A DNA stretch of 64,000 nt, from positions 32,543,645 to 32,607,644 of the forward strand of contig JAJEKV010000002.1 of NCBI GenBank assembly GCA_021234155.1, written 5' to 3'. The stretch comes from Isoetes taiwanensis (Eukaryota; Streptophyta; Lycopodiopsida; Isoetales; Isoetaceae). Under the pieces are notes generated by a model. It saw only the letters and a program-made list of their open reading frames with translations. It was not told the DNA's origin and did not search any database. A program made the translations under genes and the position numbers. Position 1 is the stretch's first letter. Each line of letters starts with the position of its first letter. Below are positions 22,572-34,901 of this stretch, one piece after another.

Positions 22572-22770
22572 AAATTGGGTGGTTGCCCAATTTGCTCGCC
22601 CCATTAGGTCTTCCCATGTATATTGTATGGAGATTCCTCATGCACAAATCGGGTAATTTGTAGTACTGGACATCTAAATTGGGCGGTCGCCCAATTTGCC
22701 TGCCCCATTAGGTCTTTCCCCTTTTATGGAGATTCCTCATGCACAAATCGGGCGGGTGCCCAATTTGTTG
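22572..22770. repeat. Imperfect tandem duplication of about 104 bp
   Basis: Two units begin at 22,572 and 22,676. Both hold the 22-bp palindrome, then a GCCCCATTAGGTCTT-type phrase, then GGAGATTCCTCATGCACAAATCGGG-like sequence. The second unit is followed by a third palindrome at 22,745-22,766. Confidence 0.8.
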
Positions 22771-23222
22771 TGTCTACCTAGTACGTGCCAATTTGTTGTG
22801 CCTCCTTAGTATGCCCAATTCGTAGAAAAGTAAGAAGGAACCAAGATTAGAACGTTTGTTGAGCATTCTATTTCAAGATAAGAAATTAAAAATACATGCA
22901 AAAAATTAGGGACTCACAAAAATTAGGGGCTCAGAAACATAATAATAATAATAAGTATATTATCTGCTTGTTTTACTATAGTCAGTTCTCTTTTAAATCG
23001 GCCGATCACCCAATTTGTGGGACACTACAATAAGCTATGAGACTAGCTTATCCCATTCTGCAAGTTTACAAGCTTGTTTTCCTGATGTATCCTACTAGGT
23101 GTATTCCTGCAAGTGCTTCTGCTTTAAATCCGGCGGATGCCCAATTTGATCATAATAAATTTAATTGTGAAAGAAAAATAACCATTTTGCTGGTCTTATA
23201 AAACTGGCGGTCGCCCAAATTT
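22572..23222. repeat. Cluster of the dispersed 22-bp palindromic motif, second group
   Basis: Copies begin at 22,572, 22,676, 22,745, 22,995, 23,126 and 23,201. The copy at 22,676-22,697 is a perfect inverted repeat: arms AAATTGGGCG and CGCCCAATTT around GT. The other copies differ by a few bases but keep the 22-bp length and the CCCAATTT arm. Confidence 0.8.
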
Positions 23223-23835
23223 TAGAGTGGCAGCATTTCTAAAACTGGCTGGCCCTTATTCCTTCACCTGTGTTCCTGCAACAAGAAATCAAACAGAAGA
23301 ATAAATCATGAACTCGAACTCTCTTATGAACAGATCTATGATCCTGTAATCTGAATCTTTCTATCTTTTGTCTATGCAAGCACATCTTTTGTCTATGTTT
23401 TAGCATTGCAGAAGTTCCCAAGCAATCTACAAATTCGAAACAGAAGGTAGAAACATTTGCATATGGCGCATTGAGAGTTCTTACCAGATACAATTCATCC
23501 TTGAGTACGAAATGGAGGCAGAAGCAAAAGATCACTGCCAGAGGCAGAAGAAGAGACACAGGTAGCTTCATAGCAGGATATTGCTTTGAAATTCGAGGTC
23601 TTTGCAAATCGCAGGCAGAGCAAATCCATATAACCTGATTCCGTCTCCTCTATTTTGTTTAGCTGGTCATTGAGATGTTCGGAGTGAGGAGAGAATGCTG
23701 GGATGTTCAAAATGAGGAGAGAGAGAAAGCGGAGGAGGACGGAGCCGTTGCCATCTCTTTTTAGATTTAGGGTTTGGAATTATCTTCTTAGTATTATTTT
23801 AAGAATAAAGATTTAAAATAAAATAAATAGCAATT

Positions 23836-24060
23836 GCTTATTGGCTTGGTGGTTAAGGCTTTGGCCTTGTGTGCTTCAAGTGCTGAGTTTGAAGTCAGCT
23901 TATGACATTTAGAGGACCTTCCTCTCCCCCTCCTAATTTTATGTTTATTAATTGTAGATAAATCCGACTTGTGATACTTAGAGGGTTTATTTTTCCGTTA
24001 CGAGTTATGTGCTTTCTTTTTGGGTTGCCCTTAGGGGGGCAAACCCTTGTTTATGTGGGT
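23836..24060 (+). repeat. tRNA-like SINE candidate
   Basis: The phrase TTGGCTTGGTGGTTAAGGC near 23,851 resembles a pol III A box as found in tRNA-Leu/Ser-like heads, and GAGTTTGAAGTCAGC about 35 bp further resembles a decayed B box. The spacing fits a tRNA-derived SINE. I could not define ends or a target duplication. Confidence 0.35.
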
Positions 24061-25385
24061 TTATGGCATATCCTAAGTATATGCTAGAATATACCTAGGA
24101 TATGCTGATGACTGCTCAAAACCTACTATTCGCTGTAAACTCTCGGTCACCTGCGTTCTGGATCCAGGATGCTCCAACCGAGTAACTGGCAGGGCAGACC
24201 GAAGATTTTCCTTTCAGAATTTATGTCCGTAGTTGCTTAGCTGGAGCTTTGTCGCGGGAGTTATAATAGTATATGGCGCTAGCCAAGGTGTTGGAGGTGC
24301 CCTGGCCAAAGTGGTCGTTGGGTATTATTAGAAGGATGTTCAATTGCAAGAGCCCTCTGCAATGCAGTTTTATCGTGGGTTTACTTGGATTCCTTGGGAT
24401 GTGAAACCGTTGTGGGGGGTTCCTGACAGATACTCTTCCTATTCTGGGCTACCATCGCCGTCCTTACTTCATTTTTGCAGGTTAGTTCCCATCTCTATGA
24501 CTTCCTTTTTCGTAGAAATGTTTGACCTGATCTATAAAAAGTTCAATTTATGTAGTTCTCTTAGGGCTTGGATCTAGTTTGCTGCTGGTTTCAGCAAGAA
24601 AATTACAAGTTGGAGCTGCACTTTCCTTATTCGTTGCAGGCTGATGTTACCTTAGATGCAATTGCTGCTAAGAAGAGTCGTGAACAACCAACTGTTGCAG
24701 CAGATATACAAAGCTTGTGTTCCTCATGTATGTCATTGGTGAAACCTATTGGGATTTTCCATTGCTAGATTAGCCGTGAGCCTTCTAGGGGCACAAGTAA
24801 GTGGCAATTTCTACCTTGTGCCATGAATGTTACAAAAATCTGAGTGACATTTAAATTTATGGCTTCCTATATCTCTGGATAAGGACAAGCTAGGAGGATT
24901 AGGAAGGCGTTTCTAGTAAGCAATATCCTGAATCTTACATAGGTGCCATATAGCCATCTTGTTGAAAGCTTAGACAATCGTGAGAATTGGCGATAAATAC
25001 TATATGAAGGCCATCAGTTCATCAATTATTCAAACTAACTGAGTGCTTTTGAACTTCAGTTGTATTACTAATCTTGGTAGATACCTTTGTGGTGTTTAGT
25101 AGATACCTTTGTTTTGAAGTGTCTACTATATTCCATTGTCACCACCTGCATATGCAGAGTTGGCCTTGATGTTACAAAATGTGGTTTGCTCCTGGTAGTT
25201 AATGATTTGTTTTTTTGCTGATTGTTTTTCTGCTTGTCTTAGTAGTAGATCGTTCCAATATGTAGCATAATAACAGGGGGTTTTCTTTGTGTTTTTGTAC
25301 GCTTTTCACTAAGGTTTTCCCATGATTTCGTGACGTATTCAAATGGATGTACTAATGCGTACATCTAGAGTGCATCATTTCTGAG

Positions 25386-25649
25386 CCATTGATTTTAGCC
25401 TTTTTTTTTCAATGGTCAACAACCAATGGCTCACAACAAAAGCCTTTTTTTTGTGCGTGTGGTGCATAATGGGCACATGAAGGGCCATTGATTTTAGCTC
25501 AACAACCAATGGCTCACAACAAAAGCCCTTTTTTTGTGCGTGTGGTGCATAATGGGCACATGAAGGGCCATTGATTTTAGCCCAATAACCAATGGCTCAC
25601 AACAAAAGCCCTTTTTTGTGTGTGTGGTGTATAATGGGCACATGAAGGG
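25386..25649. repeat. Three tandem copies of an 83-bp unit
   Basis: Units at 25,386-25,484, 25,485-25,567 and 25,568-25,649 each begin CCATTGATTTTAG and end CACATGAAGGG. The first is longer because of a T-rich insertion. Copies 2 and 3 are almost identical, so the expansion is recent. It lies in the intron region of the folate-transporter pseudogene. Confidence 0.92.
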
Positions 25650-26335
25650 TTTGAAGGGTGCATGTAGTGCAGTTTCCCGCCGGCAACACATTTCTTATCA
25701 TAACTTTTGATCCAGAGCTCTGTTTGAGATGACTTTTATTGCGTTGGAAAGCTCTCTCCGAGATCTTTTTGATAGTGTATGATATGGATATGTTTGGTTT
25801 AGTTATCTATGCTAAAACAGCAATTTTTCGGCCGGGTTTGGTAGGCTTTCACATCTTACCAGCTGATTAATACAGGATTGCGCTATTGGATATTGTTTTA
25901 TGGCTCATTCCGAATGAAGCTTGCAAAAAATTACCATGCATTTTTAGATTTTGAGACAGTTATTAAGCAAATTCTAAGGCTTCTAGATCCTTGTGCTAAC
26001 AAGCAGAAAAGTTTTCCATTTTGGTTTCTCACTACAAGAATCCATGGAGGCCAAAGGCTGCTGTTAAATTCCAGTTGAAAAATGTTTGTGTATGGGTGTT
26101 GCAAACTTTATGACTTTCAGAATAATGGGATCAATCTGCTCTATCTTTATGGTAACTTTTACTTATGTTCTATTTGTTTTATTGTGATCAAATTCAAAAG
26201 CTACAGGTGATGAAAGCCTCAAATGAATTCTAGTTTTTTTCTAGTTTGAATTCTAAAATTTTTGTCACACGGGGGAGGGGGGGGGGTGGGGAGGACGTCC
26301 CTAAGGCCCCGAAGGGGCCAAAAGAATTTTTTTGC

Positions 26336-26934
26336 AACACAAACCATTAACATCCAACATATAAAAATTAAATCCCCCAACATATAACAACCAACACATA
26401 ACAACCATTGACATTAACAACCAACACATAACTACCATTGCCATTAATTAACACAACCATTGGGTTCAACACATTTAAATTAAAATCCCCCTTAAACCCC
26501 CTTTGGTTTGGGTGCATATTCACACGGGGGGTGACGTAGGGCAGCGAGAGCCCTCATAATTGTATTTTGCACGTACGAAATCAACACCATATAGTATTTC
26601 GCTTGAAATCTTATAGTATTTTGCGAATCTTGTTATATAGTATAGCAAATTTTGTACTTGCATACCCCACAAACGAGGAACTTTACGTACGGTGTAGATT
26701 AAGGAATAAGGGGTGAATATGCCTATCCAACAGCTCTCGTTGCCCGGAGTCACCCCCCGTGTGAATATGCACCCAAACCAAAGGGGGTTTAAGGGGGATT
26801 TTAATTTAAATGTGTTGAACCCAATGGTTGTGTTAATTAATGTCAATGGTAGTTATGTGTTGCTTGTTAATGTCAATGGTTGTTATGTGTTGGGGGATTT
26901 AATTTTTATATGTTGGATGTTAATGGTTTGTGTT
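26336..26934. mobile_element. Foldback element with long inverted arms
   Basis: Left arm 26,336-26,550 and right arm 26,734-26,934 are reverse complements with only a few differences; the left arm has a 14-base extra segment. The loop of about 183 bp contains repeated TATAGTATTT-like words. No coding capacity is seen. This is the structure of a MITE or foldback transposon, or a hairpin that could yield small RNAs. It lies between exon blocks of the transporter pseudogene. Target duplications were not identified with certainty, so ends may be off by some bases. Confidence 0.85.
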
Positions 26935-28061
26935 CATAAAGTAATTTTTGTCTAGAACAAAGTCCAGAATTGTCATAGCATATAGGGACTTCTTTTTTAC
27001 TGTGCTAAGAAAGAAGGGGTGACTAAAATATTTCTATTGGAAATTTCAGGGAGTACTAATTTTGCTGGCAGTCCCACCCATCCTGTTTCTTCTGCTGGGG
27101 TTCGTGATTCATGAAACACCACTTAATTGGCATTAGAGACACCGAGAGGTTTATCTTTTGCGTTATGTGATCTATGTTTATATTGATAAAGAAGTTTTCT
27201 AAGGCATTGCATTTGTCAAATGCAGGTTAATAAAAAAATTGATGAACCAAGAAAGAAGATGATGGAGACAATCGGTGTCCTTTGGTGTGGAAACCGACAT
27301 ATACATGTTCTTTTCACGGGCTATGTCTCCCCGATATCACGTAAGGGAATTTTTTTCTATATACGATCCGGTCAATGGACTTGGTTTTTCTCGGGGTTTA
27401 TATGCGGGGATTGCTTCCTATGAAAACCAGAACCACAAGTAAATGAAATGCTTATGCGTGCGAGGAGTTCATTGGCATAGTATACGCATTTGGATCTATG
27501 GGGTCCCCGCTAGGAGTTATTCTTTATCACTGAGGCTGGCTGAAGGAATACCCTTTCGGATCTCTCCTTCTATGGGCACAATTGTTTCTATCCATACGGG
27601 TGTTAGATCTTATGTTAATCACCCGTGGAAATAAGAGGGTGCACATTCCTAATTATGTTTTTGTTGTTATTGATGAAAGCCTGTCGCGGGGAATTACACG
27701 ATTGAAATGGATCCCATTGCTTGTGCTATGTTCCAAACTCTGTCCCTCTGAAATAGAGGGCACATTCTTTGCATTGCTCATGTCCATTGATGGCATTGGA
27801 CTCCTCTTTGCATCATCAGCTGGTGGAGTTCTCTTGAAAGTAAGAGAGGTCAAGCATAGTGATTTTAAAAATTTGTGGTTAGCTGTTGTCATAAGGTGTA
27901 TATTGATGCTGTTGCCACTGCTTTTGTTAACTTTACTTCCTGCTACCAATGCTAGCACAGGGATTCTTCCCGTGGACTTATCACATAAGCATACTCTTGG
28001 AGTTCATGACACTGACAATGAGAATGTCGAATTGATAGCAGTTCACAAAGAGAATATTTGA

Positions 28062-30149
28062 TTGAGCTGTTTGCATGAGCTGTTGTAATATACAAAAACA
28101 TTTCTGATCTTTTACCCGACATCATGTTTCCTGGAGAGGGAACTGTGTGAGCCAATGGGCAAGATATGGTTACTTTGAGTGCATTGATTTGCATATAGGT
28201 TGCCCTCTAAGCATGTCCTTATTAATCATCATGCTGTCTTGCCCATTGATTTGGTAGCAAACTCTAGAAAATATCATTGGCCGTTATGCATTTGATACAG
28301 GCTTAAATTAGTAGTAACTTACTAAGAACAAGGGACAGATAGGATCTACATCACAATACAACATAGCTTTACCCGTCAAACAAGAGCACTCGGTCCAAGA
28401 CACCAATTGGCAAGCAAGCAGTCTACTTCAAATGGAAGTAACGGTTATCCATTCCAGTCTGAGCCATCCCCTGCGCTTAGTAATCAAGGTGTTATTATTC
28501 AAAAGTAAAGAATAAACAGAAAGAACAATGAAAAGAACTTATGTTCTAACCTCACCTAAAAAGTAAAGTTTGGTTAGGGTCTATTTTGTCTTATGAGCCA
28601 ATAAGATCCTGCCATGTATCACTTCTTCTTTCCCACGCTAATGCACGCGGGCGTGGCGTCCATGCTGGAATGTCCAATAAGAGAACATTCTTATATACAC
28701 AGTTCCTACATGATATAAGAAATAGAGCTCGAGTACTTTTAGAACTATTTCATTGTGTGTTGGTGAGCTATTTGGGCATGTGCAACTGCTCTTCTAGTAG
28801 TGTTGTGATAAAAGAATTCGATGATTGTTAATCCTACATACTTTTGTTTTCTTTAATTCTAATTCTTTTTGGGATTGCAGGGGGATAGGATTTGTTTCAA
28901 ATACAAAGGTGAATGTTGTACAAGTTAGAATTTGGCAAATAATGCAACCTAGGCAAGTATGTTAATAGCTTGTGGCACTAGCAGAGAATCTTAGAAGTTA
29001 AGCACGTTCATGCCCTCGTAATTGCTATGTGCAAATTTTATGGCAACCCAAACCATAAATTGTGTACATGTTATTCACTGATGGAAAACCTTATACCTAT
29101 AAGCACATGCTAGATAAATATTTATATAGAGGTAAATAAATGTAACAAGAAAAATGGATATACTCAATTTTTTTTCTCAATTGAAAAATGGTTCTTTAAA
29201 ATTAATGGCTCCTTTTGAAGACATAAATACAATGAATATAGGCTGGAGGGCATGCAATCACGAGCATGCAACTCATGACAGAAACACGCGTTCAGACCAT
29301 GCAACCTATGATAGAAATTAACTGACACCAACCAAGTTAAACGTGCATATTAGAAATGGGATTACTACATCATCAAGGCACTTAAACACACATATTCGAA
29401 ATGGGATTGTTATATTACCAAAGCACGAATTGGTCCTTTTGTACCATTGGGTACTCTATTCTTAATATTTGTATGCATTCACTAAGAAAATGAAAGCATG
29501 TATTCATACAGACCCTGTACAATTTCCATTACTAATATAACTACAAAAAGCATTCTTCATAAATGGCTAATATGTCTTAGACAAAGATCGTAATCACGTC
29601 AATCCTAATTGGTCTAGGTACTGAGCTTTGCAAGCCTCTTCTTGGTCCATGTACAATTCATAAACAAAACAAAACAACACAAAACAAAACCCCACGTTCA
29701 AACCATTAATAAGCCCCCGACACATAAAATGACCCAACAAGAACCATGAAAACGAAACGACAACAAGAAACATGAAAACACATTCTCGGGCCACCGTAGG
29801 GCAACCCTCCGTGCGCAACACCTTGTTTAATATTACCAATATTGTAGGTAAAGATCAATGTTGTTGATTGCAATGCAGCATGTGCAAATAGGGCGGTCGC
29901 CCAATTTTCATTAACATGGCACATGGAAAATAAAAACTTGCATCGTAGATAAAACACATATTAAATAACCATGTATTTTATAATACTTTTTATTGAACAA
30001 TTGTAAGGGTATCAAATAGTTGGGGGGTTCAAGCTATATTAGCTTACAATTCTTTTAGCGTTCTTTACATTTTGAATGATAATGTACACTTTAGATCCTT
30101 GTTTGAGGTAATTTAGGAACTGTATAGACTTGGGGAAAGTCCAAAAATA
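28062..30149. other. AT-rich intergenic DNA
   Basis: No gene was recognised. It holds one isolated copy of the 22-bp palindromic motif at 29,886-29,907 and short frames without motifs. Confidence 0.5.
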
Positions 30150-33100
30150 ATGAAACTGTGCTTTAAAGCAAACATTGGTTCCATACACTTAGCTGCAGTC
30201 AAGGTGCTTGCATATGACTTTGTTCTAACTGCTGCTAATAAGTCACGTGCGGTGACTCAAACTTTAATAAGATTAGCATGCGGTTTGGATAAAGCACCTA
30301 AAAATGTTGTCAAAGAAGATGTTGATGAAGATTCACTGGTAGAACAATCACGAAAAAGATCATTCGAGTACATCCAGTTTTGAGAGTGAGGGAGAGGATA
30401 AGAGCTCTATTGAACGAGTCAGATGATGAAATGCATCCTGATATTGCTGCAAAATGTAAGTTTGTTCGATAAGACAAAGATGTAAATAGGAAAAAGTATT
30501 GGTGTTGAGGCTTTGTCAAAATGTGTCGCATTTTTGACAATTTTGTTCATAATTTTATAAAGATTTTAAAAACTGTGAATGCAATACCTTTGTGTCGCTT
30601 GCTGTTTTTTTCATTGTCTATTCTTTCTAATCTTCAAATATGTTACTATTTCTCATTCCAAACTAGGGGGCTGAAAAGGGGTATCAAATATTTTTGCTTG
30701 GAAGCTATGTTCAACAACCCCTCAAAAAAGGTACCTTAATTATTCAAATTGTCACATTTGTCACGAACAGACCTCGAAAATTGATTTTTTTTAGGGAATT
30801 TTAGGGAATCTTTCAAAGATTTCTTATAACATACATTTGAAGCAAATAATGTGTTTCAATTTAGACTTTGTTATTTATGAAACTGAAAAAAAAAAAAAGA
30901 CAACAAACATATTAGTTGGCAAGTTTCTTTTCTTTAAATTTTTTTTGAAGGCATGGCGAGATTTGCACTCAATCATTTATAACAGTTAGTGGGCTTTGAA
31001 TCCTAGTGAAAAGCACCACAATCCAATGACTTAAGTACTAGATCAAAAATTATTTAATTGTAAACAAGCCTTAAATTTGAATGGGACCCTAGTTTTTTTT
31101 TTTTTTGAAGGGCAAGTTTTCACCTTGCCATTCAATTTGAAGGGCAAATTTTGGGTCTGCTATTCTTTTGCATGTCCAAGTTTTTGAGAGACATTCAAAG
31201 CTTAACCCATAAAAATCATAAGTAAAAAACATTGAAATACATTCAAAACTTAAACTTTTTAACTCTTAAATCTTTTAAGTCTTGATAACTATAAAAAGAA
31301 TACAAAATAACTCATAGCAGTAGTAATATTATAATATATTTCACAACACAACGTACCAAATCTTGATAAAACTACAAAAGGGATCCAAAATAACTCATAT
31401 TGATATGTTTCACAACGGCACTATGCGTCGTTGCTTGTCTTGCATCCAAATGGCAAATCAGATCATAATTTGCATCTCCCACATCAGGCACAGATAATGA
31501 TAAAAATATTAAGGTCTCAAGAGTGGCCAGCTTTAAACTTTCCTATAAATCGTCGAAAGCCATGCTCATGTACTTGCTGGAAAAACAAGAAGTGCTTGCA
31601 ATAGTTTCATCAACTTGTCATAAACATCAAATTTAAAATTATTCCATCTATAAGCATCCCACAATTCCTCATATTTTTACGGCCATGCTGCACCATTAAT
31701 CTCACTACAAAGGCATAAGATTGTCCAATGCATTTCTCAACATCAACAAATGCATATTTACCTTCACTAAAGTTCTTGCATAAAGTTCTTGTCCACCTTT
31801 CAGTTTCGCCTTCTATTTCCTTCTCATTGATTGCATAATCATTTGTGTTGAAAAGCTTTGTGCTTACTAAAACATTACATGTGTCTTCTATATTAAACCT
31901 TGTCTTCAAACATGATATAACTTTCAATACAACATGTTTTGGCCATTTTTAACTTTTGTTAGACAACCTAAAAAAAAGATGTAAAGGTATAAACATTATA
32001 AGTAAATTTCTTTCTTTTTTTTTTTTAATCATGGCCATTCTTTTGAAGTGCCAATTTTCCTTAAGCTTTTCCATGAAATGATAAAGTTTTTCCTTTGCCA
32101 TTCTTAAGAATGTCAAAAAAAATTCAGTCGTTCTTTGCGTGGCTAGGACCCCCAAAAATGGTACCGACCACTTTTATTGAGGTAAATTAAGGCTTGATTG
32201 TAAATTTTATAAGATCTAAAATTATTCAAATAAAATAGAAAAACTCTTAAAAATAATGTAATAATTAACTACGTGAACTCTACTAGATTTATCAAGAAAT
32301 AAAATTTAAGATTATTATTCATCTAGTATGCAAACAACATAATAGCTCCGCTTATTGTATATGTAGTTATTAATCTTTACTTATGAATTATAGGTTTTTA
32401 TTTGAAAATCATTTACAAATAAAAGTGCTCACCTAAAAAACATATATATTATAATTATATTATATTTATTACAATATCAGATATATCAGAAGCTATGACT
32501 CATGTGGGTATCTTGGTGAGACTTTTAAAATAAAAGTATATTAAATCAATGATAATGTTGAATGATACCTAATATTCTTTAAGAAAAAAATTGATATACG
32601 AGATTCTTATGGCAATGGGAAGCTTCATAATATAGAAGACATTCAAATGGCCAAAATAAAGTTGTGATGTTGTTTATTCATTTTTATTTCTTTACAAGAC
32701 ATGGTAAAGTGACAATTGGAATAATTTGTTCATGAAAGAACATAGAGATTCATATTACAAGTAATATGTGTGGAAGTCTTGGAGAGATCTAGATAATGAG
32801 AATTATGACATTAAATTTGAACACTGAAACGAGGTTGAGATGGTAATAATGATACTTAAGATGCGTATATTTCTTATTCTTTGTTATTTGTCAGTGGTTT
32901 CTAAACTACTATTACAACTGTTAGATACAAGGAATTTTGGGCTGAAGAAGAGGGCAGTTCTTAGGTTAGTTGAATTTGGCAACTAAGTATGTTTGAGCAT
33001 TATGTGAATTACTATTTTAATGAGTTTATATTAAAGTTTGATCTTTTGAAAAAAACATTTAAAATAATTATCAGTGCAAAGTTTCAGGTTATCTTTTATT

Positions 33101-34160
33101 ATTAGTTTCATGTCTACAACAAATATGCCAAATATTTGAAACACTATTATTAAATGTGCATGCAACAACGAGTATTTTGTATCCAAGTTTTAAGTTGCAT
33201 CGGGTGTTTAAGATAAAAATATATATAATATTCTATTCTTCTGCATAATCTTTATGAAAATATCTCATTGTGTATATATGTTGTTCGATCTAGCTGGATA
33301 ATTGCAACATCATCAAATTTACTAATAGAAGATAATATTAAATATTTATCGACAACAATAAAGAATTATGCACGTACAACCTTTACGTCCCAGAAAGCAT
33401 TATCATGTGCTTCTCCAATAAAGATAGTACAAAATTAGAATATTAGTGGGAATATAGATTTATCTCGAGAGTTTAGAATTTTATTTTTTATCCTCACAGA
33501 CTCTTTAAAATTGTAGTATCGAGCCTCAGGGATTTATTTGTGCTCCATATCCTTTATTTTTGAAATGTGCACCATTTTTTAACTTTGACATAAATCAACG
33601 AATGGGAGTTATGCAGCCTGAATCAGCAATGTATGTATATCAATCCTATAATGCCTTCTCTGACGTAGCTGTAATTGGTTCTTATTTTAGATCGTATGGT
33701 ATTTTAATTACTCCTTTTTCTTTTTGAAGGACATTAGTATTTATTTAATCAGAAGTCAAGTACAAGTACAGATGCATAGACAAGCATAAAATATCAGAGG
33801 ATAAGCATGGATCCACTGAGTGAAATAATCTATCTATGTATAAATGTCTCTATGGTATTTTAAATACTCTTAGTAAATAACGATATGAAAACTTTGTTAT
33901 CAGCCATTGTATGATCAATGAAATAAACAGTTTCAAAATTTTAGGTATCTTATACTCAGTGGTAGCATCTTCTATTTTATATAGGACAGTAGCAGCTCTA
34001 TTATTTGACTGTAAGCTTAATTTATGCCTTAAAAAAGCTCAAAACCAAGCTTTTAATTGTTGAATCTCATAATTACTGATCTTGAATTACGATTTCTAAG
34101 TAAAATTTGACAAATGCAATTTTACATTTAATGACAACAACGTTATTAGCCTAGAAAATA
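30150..34160. other. AT-rich intergenic DNA with SINE-like scraps
   Basis: Frames at 30,150-30,383 (plus) and 31,610-31,927 (minus) are not recognised. A/T runs occur near 30,887 and 31,090. The remainder is strongly AT-rich with no supported feature other than the SINE-like segment near 30,953. Confidence 0.4.
30950..31030 (-). repeat. tRNA-like SINE candidate, related to 34,170
   Basis: Read on the minus strand, the segment ends GAGTGCAAATCTCGCCATGC, a B-box-like phrase, then CTTCAAAAAAAA. It aligns by eye with the segment at 34,170-34,240, sharing TTGCACTCA and CCTAGT-type words at the same spacing. Confidence 0.4.
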
Positions 34161-34167
34161 TATTAAA

Positions 34168-34245
34168 TGCATGGTGAGACTTGCACTCACACATCTGATA
34201 GTAGCCACTGGGTCTTGAAGCCTAGTAGGAGGCACCCCAAGCAAT
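34168..34245 (-). repeat. tRNA-like SINE candidate, related to 30,950
   Basis: On the minus strand CCCAGTGGCTA resembles an A box and GAGTGCAAGTCTCACCATGC a B box. The spacing between them is close to that of tRNA genes, but no cloverleaf could be built by eye, so it is called a SINE scrap rather than a tRNA gene. Confidence 0.4.
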
Positions 34246-34850
34246 TTTTATCTTTGGCAAATTTCATTACAAGTTTCATCAAGATTTAAAATTATACACA
34301 CCATGAATAACACAGATAAACTCAATAAATAAAGTTTTACGTTATTATTCATCTAGTTGATGTAAATATATTAAGTTTATAGGGAGCAAAATAATAGCTC
34401 CTTATTGTATATACATAGAAATAAGGAACAATACATAGTGTAGCTTTTATTTTATAGATTATACGTTTTTATTTGAAGAGTTTTTTACAAATACAAGTTT
34501 TCACTATTTGATAAACTTTTTAATTTATTATATATATGTTTAAGACCACTTTTAGAAGTCAAATAAACTTTGTAATTATCTAATTTATTCATCTCTAGGA
34601 GTCTTCCTCCTATGTGTAAGCCAGTAAGTAGGTTCTATTGTCATGTTGACCCTAAGGGTCCTACAAGCCATATTAGGAATTTATACCAATGATGATACAA
34701 ATAACTAATTCTGAATTTTCTATGCAATATAAATGCAATTATAAAATAAAAGTGCCTATTGACACTAGTCCTACTTCCACCATAGTAATAGGGCCATATG
34801 AGAAGGACTTGGCAATTTCCAACTTCAACTATAATTGCAATGAGTTTATT

Positions 34851-34901
34851 GGTCTCCGTGGACGATAAAAACAATTCTATTCTATTCTATTCTATTCTAT
34901 T
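34851..34901 (+). repeat. LINE/SINE 3' tail with (ATTCT)n, copy 1
   Basis: The phrase GGTCTCCGTGGACGATAAAAA is followed by a run of ATTCT pentamers. The same phrase and tail occur at 48,077-48,139, and in decayed, inverted form at 39,702-39,749. Confidence 0.7.

Larger units (their letters stand above)
24233..28061 (+). pseudogene. Folate-biopterin transporter (FBT/BT1 family, MFS) pseudogene
   Basis: Exon-like blocks follow the order of plant folate-biopterin transporters. Block 24,233-24,480 has LLSWSFVAGVIIVYGASQG and FTWIPWDVKPLWGV (helices 1-2). Block 24,640-24,768 has ADVTLDAIAAKKSREQP then AADIQSLCSS. Block from 27,050 has GVLILLAVPPILFLLLGFVI. Block 27,224-28,061 has GSPLGVILYH, DESLSRGITRLKWIPLLVL and CSKLCPSEIEGTFFALLMSI. 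Block borders fit AG/GT sites. In-frame stops lie at 24,329-24,331 (Y-Y-stop-KDVQ), 24,766-24,768 and 27,531-27,533 (LYH-stop-GWLKE), and a frameshift near 27,290 disrupts another block. N-terminal exons were not found. The intact relative would move folates or pterins across a plastid or vacuolar membrane. Confidence 0.82.

Noticed and set aside
22572-23222. CRISPR-like array
   Set aside because: The 22-bp palindromes are irregularly spaced, the spacing ranges from about 70 to 250 bp, and the surrounding DNA is eukaryotic; this does not fit a CRISPR array.
30950-34245. Functional tRNA genes
   Set aside because: A and B box-like words are present but no acceptor or anticodon stem could be paired; SINE scraps fit better.
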